Positions 39,537 through 47,565 of a DNA stretch of 47,565 nt are shown here, one piece after another. Numbering within the stretch: the stretch's first letter is position 1; the number at the start of each line of letters is the position of its first letter. Origin of the DNA: an uncultured beta proteobacterium (GTDB lineage Bacteria > Pseudomonadota > Gammaproteobacteria > Burkholderiales > SG8-39); the NCBI GenBank assembly GCA_903899705.1, contig CAIUKQ010000099.1:1-47565 (forward strand), read 5' to 3'. Both the position numbers and the translations under genes were made by a program. The notes under the pieces are model-generated. The model was not told where the DNA came from. It made no database searches and worked only from the letters and a program-made list of their open reading frames with translations.

Positions 39537-41626
39537 AATATGTGTTGATCGGCAGCATCGTTCTGGGGGGCGTTCTGCTTGGCATGCTGGCGGCCGCGAG
39601 CGCGAATGCGGCATTGTTCAGCCAATACTATCCGCTGCTGATCGGACTCAATTCCGCGATGGCGATAGGACTGGCGCTGATGCTGGTCTTTCAGCTCGCC
39701 GTGCTTGCCGGACAGCGGCGCCGCAAGGTGTTCGGCTCTTTGCTGACTTTTCGAGTGCTGGTGATGTTCGCAATCGTAGCCGTGCTCCCCGGAGCGCTGG
39801 TCTATACCGTGTCGGTCCAGTTTCTCGGGAAAAGCATTGAATCGTGGTTTGATGTGCGTGTCGATCGTGCGCTCGAAGGAGGACTGAAACTGGGCAGTGC
39901 ATTGCTCGATTCGATGTTGTCCGACCTCAAGGTCAAGGCCGCGCTCATGGGAGCGGATCTGGCCGAAATTCCACAGGAACACCATGGTGCTGTTTTGCGA
40001 CGTTTGCGCGACCAGGTGGGTGCCGACGAGGCCGTTCTGGTATCGGCCGACGGAAAATTCATCACTGGCGCTGGTGACCGGAAATCCGGACGCCAGCCGG
40101 TTCCTCCATCGGAGGAGTTGCTTGCCCAGGCCCGCAAGAACCTGCAATACGCGGCCACCGAGGCCAGCGGAAACGGGCTGCTAATGCGTGTCATTCTGCC
40201 CGTCCTGACGATTCCTGGCGAGGCGCCAAAACTCTTTCTGCAGTTGACGCAGCCGGTGCCCCCCAATCTCATTGAGGCGGGCGAAAACGTACGGACTGCG
40301 TTCAACGCCTACCGCGAGCTTTCCCTTTCTCGCGCCGGCCTGACCGATATCTATCTGCTGGCATTGACACTGGTGCTACTGCTTGCCCTGCTGTCGGCGA
40401 TCACGCTAGCGTTTCTCCTTTCGCGGCGCCTGGCGCGCCCCTTGGAGGTGCTGGCGGAAAGCACGCATGCAGTGGCCAGCGGGGATTTTTCCCGGCGTGC
40501 GCCGGTTACGAGCCAGGATGAAATGGGCCTGCTGACGCACTCTTTCAACAGCATGACCGAACAACTGGATGATGCGCGCAAGGCGGCTGAAATCCACCGT
40601 TCTGAACTTGAGCTTGCCAACGCACACCTTTCCAGCGTGCTGGCAAACCTGTCTGCAGGAGTGATGGTATTTGACCGGGATTTCACACTGAGGATTGCCA
40701 ATCCCAGCGCCGGCGTGATATTGCGCGCGGATACCGCCGAACTGCTGGGCCGGACCTGCGCCTCCTGGACGGGATTATTCGATTTCGGCACCGCTATGCG
40801 CGAAGAGTTTGCGGAACACGGCAATGCCGGCTGGCAGCGTGAATTCGATCTGGAAAAGCATACTGCGACCCTTCTGATGCGCGGATCGGTGCTGCCAGCT
40901 GGTGGCTTCATCGTCGTATTCGATGAAATTACGCAACTGATCGCGGCGCAGCGTGCCACCGCCTGGGCGGAAGTTGCGAGGCGGGTGGCCCATGAAATCA
41001 AGAATCCGTTGACTCCCATACAGTTGTCCGCGGAAAGGCTGGAGGCCAAGCTATCGCCGCGGCTGACACCGGAAGATGCCCAGATTCTGGCGCGTTCGAC
41101 GCGCACCATCGTCACTCAGGTTGCCGCATTGAAAAGCATGGTCGATGAATTCCGGGAATATGCCCGGTTGCCCAATCCGAAGCTTGAACCCGTCGAGCTC
41201 AACACCCTGGTGGTTGATGTGCTGGCGCTCTATGAACAGTCCATCATAAAAATGGACGTACATCTGGAACCGGGCCTGCCACCGGTTATGGGTGACCGCA
41301 ATCAGCTCCGGCAGGTCATCCACAATCTGCTGCAAAACGCCCAGGATGCCCTTGCCGGGGCCGAGAAACCGCGGATCGACGTGTCTACCGGCCGAAACCT
41401 GGATGAAGCGGTCCTGACCATCTCGGATAACGGCCCCGGCATTCCGGAGGCAATACAGAAACGCGTGTTTGAACCCTATGTCACTACAAAGGCAAAAGGC
41501 ACGGGTCTCGGACTGGCGATCGTCAAAAAAATTGTTGAAGAGCATTCTGGACGAATCCTGGTCGAGAGCAATATGCCCCGCGGGACCGTGGTACGAATCA
41601 ACCTGCCCCTCGGGCAGCCTGCATAG
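39533..41626 (+). CDS. ntrY: NtrY-like sensor histidine kinase (HAMP-PAS-HisKA-HATPase)
   Basis: RRVAHEIKNPLTPIQLSAERLEAKL; NAQDALAG; DNGPGIPEAIQKRVFEPYVTTKAKGTGLGLAIVKKIVEEHSGRI. Confidence 0.92.
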   Translation: MKYVLIGSIVLGGVLLGMLAAASANAALFSQYYPLLIGLNSAMAIGLALMLVFQLAVLAGQRRRKVFGSLLTFRVLVMFAIVAVLPGALVYTVSVQFLGKSIESWFDVRVDRALEGGLKLGSALLDSMLSDLKVKAALMGADLAEIPQEHHGAVLRRLRDQVGADEAVLVSADGKFITGAGDRKSGRQPVPPSEELLAQARKNLQYAATEASGNGLLMRVILPVLTIPGEAPKLFLQLTQPVPPNLIEAGENVRTAFNAYRELSLSRAGLTDIYLLALTLVLLLALLSAITLAFLLSRRLARPLEVLAESTHAVASGDFSRRAPVTSQDEMGLLTHSFNSMTEQLDDARKAAEIHRSELELANAHLSSVLANLSAGVMVFDRDFTLRIANPSAGVILRADTAELLGRTCASWTGLFDFGTAMREEFAEHGNAGWQREFDLEKHTATLLMRGSVLPAGGFIVVFDEITQLIAAQRATAWAEVARRVAHEIKNPLTPIQLSAERLEAKLSPRLTPEDAQILARSTRTIVTQVAALKSMVDEFREYARLPNPKLEPVELNTLVVDVLALYEQSIIKMDVHLEPGLPPVMGDRNQLRQVIHNLLQNAQDALAGAEKPRIDVSTGRNLDEAVLTISDNGPGIPEAIQKRVFEPYVTTKAKGTGLGLAIVKKIVEEHSGRILVESNMPRGTVVRINLPLGQPA

Positions 41627-41637
41627 AAGCGAATTCA

Positions 41638-42894
41638 ATGGCGCAAATCCTGGTGGTCGATGATGAAATTGGAATCCGTGAGCTGCTCTCGGAAATCCTT
41701 TCCGACGAGGGCCATGACGTCCAGCTCGCGGAGGACGCACGGCAGGCCCGGGAATTGCGCTCGCGAAATCGACCCGATCTGGTGCTTCTGGACATCTGGA
41801 TGCCGGATACGGACGGCATTACCCTGCTCAAGGAATGGGCCTCCAACGGGGAATTGACCATGCCGGTGGTAATGATGTCCGGACATGGCACGATCGAAAC
41901 GGCGGTCGAGGCGACACGCATCGGAGCACAGGATTTTCTCGAAAAGCCGATAGCGCTTCAAAAGCTACTTGTTACGGTTAAAAAGGCCCTGCGAGCGCAG
42001 GATGTTCGCGTTTCGATGCCGCTTTCACTTGTAAGCTTCGGCAAATCGCCGATTCTCGCGGACCTGAGAAAACGCCTGGCGCAATTGGCCTCATCCACCG
42101 CGCCGTTGTTGTTCCGAGGCGAGCGCGGCACCTTTCCGGAGCCATTTGCCAGAGTCCTCCAGCAGGCGGGCGCCCAATGGCTGGTGGCGGCAGAAGCGCT
42201 GTCCGACACGGCGCGCGATGCATTGACTCAGGCATCAGGCGCGGTCCTGTTCGTTGAGGAACTTGCGCACCTGACGCCGAATCAGCAGCGCCACCTATCG
42301 TTCCTGCTGGGGCGCGTGGACAGAAGCAGGGTTCGCCCCGTTTCCTTCACCTCTGTTGAGCCAAGAATTCTTGAACAGGAGCACGGCTTTGACCCGGTTT
42401 TGATATCCCGCCTGTCGGAAGTCACCGTGGGTTTGCCGGCCTTGCGTGACTACGCGGAGGACATTCCCGAAATCGCCACTCAAATGCTGCGTCAGCTGGT
42501 GGAGACGCGTTACTGTCCGCAAAGGCGATTTGCCACTTCGGCCCTCAATATCCTTCGCCAATATCATTGGCCGGGAAACCTGGACGCCCTGCAGACAGCG
42601 GTGCGAAGCCTTGCCCTGTCCTGCCTCGAGGAGGAGATTGCCGCAGCCGACGCCGAGCGCGTGCTGCGGGAGAGTCGGCCGACGGCAAACAGCCCGGGCA
42701 TTTCAATGGACCAGCCGCTGCGCGAAGCGCGCGAAGCTTTTGAGCGCATCTATTTTGAACATCATCTGGCGTTGGAAAACAACAACATCGCCAGAGTTGC
42801 GGAAAAAAGCGGGCTCGAACGTACGCACCTTTACCGCAAGCTCAAGCAGATTGGCATTCAGGCCGGTCGCAAAGACGAGGGATCGCAGGAATGA
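41638..42894 (+). CDS. ntrX: NtrX-like response regulator with degenerate sigma-54 AAA+ domain and Fis-type HTH
   Basis: Receiver VVDDEIGIRELLSEIL...LLDIWMPDTDG; no Walker A; C-terminal NNIARVAEKSGLERTHLYRKLKQIGI. Confidence 0.88.
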   Translation: MAQILVVDDEIGIRELLSEILSDEGHDVQLAEDARQARELRSRNRPDLVLLDIWMPDTDGITLLKEWASNGELTMPVVMMSGHGTIETAVEATRIGAQDFLEKPIALQKLLVTVKKALRAQDVRVSMPLSLVSFGKSPILADLRKRLAQLASSTAPLLFRGERGTFPEPFARVLQQAGAQWLVAAEALSDTARDALTQASGAVLFVEELAHLTPNQQRHLSFLLGRVDRSRVRPVSFTSVEPRILEQEHGFDPVLISRLSEVTVGLPALRDYAEDIPEIATQMLRQLVETRYCPQRRFATSALNILRQYHWPGNLDALQTAVRSLALSCLEEEIAAADAERVLRESRPTANSPGISMDQPLREAREAFERIYFEHHLALENNNIARVAEKSGLERTHLYRKLKQIGIQAGRKDEGSQE

Positions 42895-43024
42895 CCGGGG
42901 TCCCGTCTTTGGAGTGGAGGGTTGCAACGCCTAAAATGCGGGCTGCCAGCGATGTTCCAGAATGCCTCGGGCGGACTGCCACGGTTCAAAATTGCTGTGT
43001 CGATGCCGGCAAAGGAAAAATGAA

Positions 43025-44398
43025 TTGAAGATCGTGATTCTCGGTGCCGGGCAGGTGGGATCATCGGTGGCCGAGGGGCTGGTGTCCGAACAGAACGACA
43101 TTACCGTGGTGGATACTGACGGACAGAGATTGCGTGATATGCAGGATCGCCTGGATCTTCGTACCGTCGTCGGCAATGCCGCCCATCCGTCGGTGTTGGT
43201 GCAGGCCGGTATTGATGATGCGGACATGCTGATTGCCGTGACGCAAAGCGACGAAACCAATCTTGTCGCCTGCAAGCTTGCTCATTCCCTGTTCAATGTT
43301 CCGACGCGTATCGCGCGCATTCGCGCCACCGACTTTCTCGACAACGAGCGCATCTTCAGACCTGAAACCTTTGCGGTGGATCTGGTGATTTGCCCCGAGC
43401 AGATCCTTACCGACTACATAGTCAAGTTGGTGAAGTTTCCAGAGGCGCTGCAAGTGCTTGAATTTGCTGATGGAAAAGTAAGCCTGGTGGCGGTCCGGTC
43501 TTTTCAGGGCGGCCCTTTGGTCGGGCACCCGTTGCGCGATCTCAAACAGCATTTGCCCAACGTTGACGCGCGGGTCGCTGCCATCTTCCGTGGCGACCGC
43601 CCCATCGTGCCGGAGGGAGATACCGTCATCGAGGCGGGTGATGAGGTCTTCTGCATGTCCGCCACACACGAAATCCGCCAGGTGATGCGCGAGCTGCGCC
43701 GCATGGACAAACCGGTGCGCCGCGTGATGATCGCCGGTGGCGGCAATATCGGGCTCCGCTTGGCCAAGGCCCTTGAAAATGATTACCTGGTGAAAATCGT
43801 CGAACACAACAAGCGTCGTTGTGAGGTTCTGTCCGGCGTGCTCAACAAGGCGCTGGTGCTTCAGGGGGATGTGACTGACGAGCTGCTCCTTGAGAGCGAG
43901 AACATTGGCGAGATGGATGTTTTTGTCGCGGTCACCAATGACGACGAAAACAACATCATGAGTTGCCTGCTCGCCAAACGGTTCGGCGCCCGCCGCGTCA
44001 TATCGCTCATCAACAGGCGTTCCTACGTCGATCTGTTGCAGGCCGGCCAGATTGACATCGCGATCTCTCCCGCCCAGACCACCATAGGATCGCTGCTTGC
44101 GCATGTTCGCCGCGGCGATGTGACCCAGGTGCATTCATTGCGGCGCGGCGCGGCGGAAGCACTGGAGGCGGTTGTCCATGGAGATGCCGGTTCCTGCAAG
44201 CTAGTGGGCCGTCGCATCGAGGAGATAGAGCTTCCCAAAGGTTCAACCATTGCTGCCGTGGTGCGCGGAGATCAGGTCATCATGGCGCATCACGACACCG
44301 TGGTGAAGTCCGGAGATCATGTCATTGTCTTTGTAACGAGCAAGAATCTCCTTGGCAGCGTCGAGAAACTCTTCCAGGTCGGTGTCGGCTTCCTATGA
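43025..44398 (+). CDS. trkA: Trk system potassium uptake protein TrkA (TTG start)
   Basis: LKIVILGAGQVGSSVAEGLVSEQNDITVVD...; second Rossmann VMIAGGGNIGLRLAKALE. Confidence 0.95.
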   Translation: MKIVILGAGQVGSSVAEGLVSEQNDITVVDTDGQRLRDMQDRLDLRTVVGNAAHPSVLVQAGIDDADMLIAVTQSDETNLVACKLAHSLFNVPTRIARIRATDFLDNERIFRPETFAVDLVICPEQILTDYIVKLVKFPEALQVLEFADGKVSLVAVRSFQGGPLVGHPLRDLKQHLPNVDARVAAIFRGDRPIVPEGDTVIEAGDEVFCMSATHEIRQVMRELRRMDKPVRRVMIAGGGNIGLRLAKALENDYLVKIVEHNKRRCEVLSGVLNKALVLQGDVTDELLLESENIGEMDVFVAVTNDDENNIMSCLLAKRFGARRVISLINRRSYVDLLQAGQIDIAISPAQTTIGSLLAHVRRGDVTQVHSLRRGAAEALEAVVHGDAGSCKLVGRRIEEIELPKGSTIAAVVRGDQVIMAHHDTVVKSGDHVIVFVTSKNLLGSVEKLFQVGVGFL

Positions 44399-44419
44399 CC
44401 GGTCCCTGGTAATTCGCGG

Positions 44420-45877
44420 ATGGTTCGCGTCATTCCCGTGTTGAATGTTCTGGGCGCCGTGATGATGATTTTCGCGGCTGCGATGATGTTGTCCGTCGCA
44501 ATGGCTTTTATTGCCGACGATGGTGCCTTGCGTGGCTGCGGGCAGGCGATGGCCATTACGCTCGCCTCCGGATTCCTGCTCTGGGTTCTCACCCGCCACA
44601 GCGGCAAAGAGCTTCGGCCGCGCGACGGATTTCTTCTTGTGGCCCTCGTATGGACAGTGTTGCCGGCCTTCGCGACCCTGCCCCTGATGTTTTACCTGCC
44701 CGGCGTGAGTTTTACCGATGCCTATTTCGAGGCCGTATCGGGAATCACGACCACGGGTGCCACGGTGCTGTCGGGGCTGGATGCGCTTCCGGTATCCATT
44801 AATTTCTGGCGGATGTTTCTCGTCTGGATCGGCGGTATGGGTGTCGTTGTCATGGCAGTCGCGATACTTCCGCTGCTTGGCGTGGGTGGCAGCCAGATTT
44901 TCAAGGCTGAAACGCCCGGGCCGATGAAGGACGCCAAGCTGACACCAAGAATCGCCGAAACAGCCAAGGGTCTCTGGAGCGTGTACGCGTTGATTACCGC
45001 GGCTTGTCTGGTTTCCCTGAAGGTTGCGGGAATGACCTGGTTTGATGCAACCGTGCAGGCTTTTTCCACCGTGGGACTTGGCGGGTTCACGGCGCATGAC
45101 GCAAGCTATGCGTTCTGGAATTCACCGGCGATCGAGATGGTGACCATATTTTTCATGCTGCTATCGGGCATGAATTTCGGAACCCATTTCCTCGCATTTC
45201 GAAGGCGCGAATTCCAGCCCTACAGGGCCGATCCGGAGGCGTGGGTGTTCTTGCTGGTGGTGCTGGGTTCCTGTCTCGGGGTTGCCTGGTTTCTATTCGG
45301 AAATCGCGTGTACGACAATATCTGGACAGCGCTTCGCTTTGCGGGCTTCAATGTGGCTTCGATTGCAACCACGACCGGATTTACGAACACCGATTACAGT
45401 CTTTGGCCGATATTTGCGCCGGTGTGGATGTTGTTCCTGTGTTGCTTTTGCACCTGTTCGGGTTCCACCGGCGGCGGAATCAAGATGGTTCGCGCCGTGC
45501 TCATGGTCAAGCAGGCGTTGCGCGAATTGCGGCGCATCGTGCATCCGCGGGCTTACATACCAGTGAAACTCGCGGGTAGCATGGTCGAAAACAACATCGT
45601 GTTCGCGGTGCTGGCCTTCATGCTGGTCTACGGGGGAACCGTCATTCTTCTGACCATGGTGCTGACTGCCACGGGCCTTGACCTGATTGCGTCCGCGTCG
45701 GCGATCATTGCCTGTATCAACAATACGGGGCCGGGGCTCGCGCAGGTGGGTCCGGCAAGCACCTATGCGGTACTGACGGATTTTCAAACCTGGTTGTGTA
45801 CCATCGCCATGCTTCTGGGTCGTCTGGAACTCATGACCTTGCTCGTGGTCTTTACGCCGGGATTCTGGCGGCACTGA
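44420..45877 (+). CDS. trkH: Trk potassium uptake system transmembrane protein TrkH
   Basis: SFTDAYFEAVSGITTTGATVLSGLD; CFCTCSGSTGGGIKMVR; NNTGPGLAQVGP. Confidence 0.95.
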   Translation: MVRVIPVLNVLGAVMMIFAAAMMLSVAMAFIADDGALRGCGQAMAITLASGFLLWVLTRHSGKELRPRDGFLLVALVWTVLPAFATLPLMFYLPGVSFTDAYFEAVSGITTTGATVLSGLDALPVSINFWRMFLVWIGGMGVVVMAVAILPLLGVGGSQIFKAETPGPMKDAKLTPRIAETAKGLWSVYALITAACLVSLKVAGMTWFDATVQAFSTVGLGGFTAHDASYAFWNSPAIEMVTIFFMLLSGMNFGTHFLAFRRREFQPYRADPEAWVFLLVVLGSCLGVAWFLFGNRVYDNIWTALRFAGFNVASIATTTGFTNTDYSLWPIFAPVWMLFLCCFCTCSGSTGGGIKMVRAVLMVKQALRELRRIVHPRAYIPVKLAGSMVENNIVFAVLAFMLVYGGTVILLTMVLTATGLDLIASASAIIACINNTGPGLAQVGPASTYAVLTDFQTWLCTIAMLLGRLELMTLLVVFTPGFWRH

Positions 45878-45926
45878 CCGAGAATCCCAAATCAGCTTGC
45901 ACCTACAATCATTCAAGAAACAGGAC

Positions 45927-47267
45927 ATGAACACACTCGAACAACTTGGCGCCCGGATCGCAGCGCGCCCTACTCCTGAAACGTCTGGCGCAGAACACGA
46001 GCTTGCGCGCCTGCACACCGCAGATACGGTCGCGGCCTGGGTCGCAGGCGCCCGTACCCACGAAGGTCAAGAGCTGCTGTCTGCCGCCGCAATGGGAGAC
46101 GCGGGACCGATGGGCGAAGGGCTGATGAGCCGGGTGATGCTGGTGTGCGCACTGACTCGCTTGAGCGAAATTGACGACATTCACCTTGCTGCGGGCACCA
46201 CGCCCGGCTCCTTGATTGTTCCGGCCGCTCTGACGCTGAGTGCCGCGCTGGGTAACGCGAATCGCGGCGCGCTTGAAGCGGCGATTCTCTCCGGCTATGA
46301 CGCGATGGTCCGACTTGGCGAAGAAATGGGCGGCGCCTCGATACTGTATCGCGGGATCTGGCCTACCTATTTCAATGCGCCATTCGGTGTCGCCGCAGTT
46401 GCGGCGAGCCTGATGGGCCTGGATGCCAGTCGCTGTGCCCACGCGCTCGGCCTTGCGCTTGTGACCGCTTCCCCCAATGTGGGACAACAGGGCGGGAAAA
46501 TGGCGCGGTGGCTGTTGCTGGGTGCCGCAGCAAAGAACGGAGTGATGGCAGCGATGGCCGCCAGGCAAGGATTCACTGCGGACCTGGCTCTCCTCGATAA
46601 ACCATTTCACTCGGTGTATGGCATCAAGATCGAGGGAGATCGCCTGCTCGGGGGCATGGCGAAGTCTCGTGCCATTCTCGAGGTGGGGTTCAAGCCCTGG
46701 TGTGCCGCGCGCCAGACCATGGCTGCGGTGCAGGGATTGAGGGAAATGATGAAGGAGGGTCTGGATCCTCGCAAAATCGAATCGATCAAGGTTGCAGTGC
46801 CGCCGGCCTATCTGGCCATGGTGAACCATGGGGTGGTTCCCGGGGACCGAAGCTCACACATGACCAGCCTTCCGTATCAACTAGTGCTGGCGGCGATGGC
46901 ACCGGAAAAAATGGTTCTGCTCGACTATGCGCCCTCGCCCACGCCGCCCGAGCATGCGAGCCTGCTATCACGTATCACGGTGGAAGCAGACGAGTCGCTG
47001 ATGTCGCATTTCCCGCGCTCCTGGCCTGCGCGGATCATGATCAAGGCCAAAGCCGGGGGTGGAGAGCGCCTTATCACCGACATTCCGGGTGATCCGGCAC
47101 GTTCTTTCGATGAAGCGCAGTTGCGTACGAAATTTTTCGCCGTCCTCGAACCATGCCAGGACAAGGCGAGTATTGAGTCACTGTGTGTTGCCGCTTTGGG
47201 CGTCCTGGATGCCCCCGAGAGCGCAACGAAGCTCTTGAAACAAATCGAGAATAGTTATCACCACTGA
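45927..47267 (+). CDS. MmgE/PrpD family protein
   Basis: LSAALGNANRGALEAAILSGYDAMVRLG; HALGLALVTASPN; KPWCAARQTMAAVQGL. Confidence 0.85.
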   Translation: MNTLEQLGARIAARPTPETSGAEHELARLHTADTVAAWVAGARTHEGQELLSAAAMGDAGPMGEGLMSRVMLVCALTRLSEIDDIHLAAGTTPGSLIVPAALTLSAALGNANRGALEAAILSGYDAMVRLGEEMGGASILYRGIWPTYFNAPFGVAAVAASLMGLDASRCAHALGLALVTASPNVGQQGGKMARWLLLGAAAKNGVMAAMAARQGFTADLALLDKPFHSVYGIKIEGDRLLGGMAKSRAILEVGFKPWCAARQTMAAVQGLREMMKEGLDPRKIESIKVAVPPAYLAMVNHGVVPGDRSSHMTSLPYQLVLAAMAPEKMVLLDYAPSPTPPEHASLLSRITVEADESLMSHFPRSWPARIMIKAKAGGGERLITDIPGDPARSFDEAQLRTKFFAVLEPCQDKASIESLCVAALGVLDAPESATKLLKQIENSYHH

Positions 47268-47291
47268 GTTTTTGTCGCAGTGCGGCAAAGA

Positions 47292-47321
47292 TTGACTCCC
47301 ATGTGTCAAAACGAATAGAAT
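47292..47321 (+). promoter_or_regulatory. Sigma-70-type promoter candidate for the atp operon
   Basis: TTGACT-N18-TAGAAT about 58 bp upstream of the atpI ATG. Confidence 0.55.
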
Positions 47322-47378
47322 CGACGCCCTTGTGCAAGCACTCTTTTCTTTTTTTCCGCCGCACGATAGCGAAACAGG

Positions 47379-47565
47379 ATGTTAGGGCTGCAAAGCAAGG
47401 CGCTGATTACCGTGTTCTGGTGGCAGGCGTTGGCGACCCTGATCATCGTGGCGATTGCCGGCTGGGTTGCCGGGATGCATGGGGCCATCTCCGCTGGATT
47501 GGGGGGAACCACCAGCATGATGGCAGGCGTAGCGGCGGGATTAGTGCTGCAAAGACGTAAGGCAA
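47379..47565 (+). CDS. atpI: ATP synthase subunit I (AtpI), 3' truncated by window edge
   Basis: MLGLQSKALITVFWWQALATLIIVAIAGWVAGMHGAISAGLGGTTSMMAGVAAGLVLQRRKA. Confidence 0.8.
   Translation, partial: MLGLQSKALITVFWWQALATLIIVAIAGWVAGMHGAISAGLGGTTSMMAGVAAGLVLQRRKA

Noticed and set aside
42902-43024. N-terminal extension of trkA from ATG 42962 in the ORF track
   Set aside because: Conserved TrkA Rossmann start (LKIVILGAGQVG) begins at TTG 43025; upstream residues are not family-like
43061-44134. 357-aa minus-strand ORF antisense to trkA
   Set aside because: Shadow ORF of trkA

Overview
This is a betaproteobacterial-type chromosomal window around the replication origin. The core is rpmH-rnpA-yidD-yidC-mnmE / pckG / mnmG-rsmG-parA-parB running leftward and dnaA-dnaN-gyrB running rightward. 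Then come topB-smg-dprA-lysM (leftward) and def-fmt-rsmB-DUF4390-ntrY-ntrX-trkA-trkH-mmgE/prpD-atpI (rightward). A consensus parS lies upstream of mnmG, and DnaA-box clusters occur in the dnaA-dnaN gap and, more weakly, in the pckG-mnmG gap. The left ~14 kb is more accessory: a Bug/TctC protein, YffB/ArsC-like reductase, thioredoxin-reductase-like flavoprotein, 2-keto-4-pentenoate hydratase type enzyme, DoxX, VOC dioxygenase-like, comM, ubiK, TorF porin, glnK-amtB, amidohydrolase, dienelactone hydrolase, an exported-looking methyltransferase and a Rieske ferredoxin. Two observations stand out. (1) ORFs 3629..3922 and 2279..3595 on the minus strand are one frame split only by a TGA. They read GVGH-U-STC-APAV and are followed at the correct distance by a stem-loop with a GGUC apical loop like the E. 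coli fdhF bSECIS, so this is a strong candidate UGSC-like selenoprotein gene next to a TrxR-like gene. (2) mnmE carries an in-frame amber TAG at codon 16, inside its conserved N-terminus (ATAPG*GGIGIVRISG), with the rest of the frame intact. All calls come from reading the sequence and supplied translations; no searches or folding programs were run.
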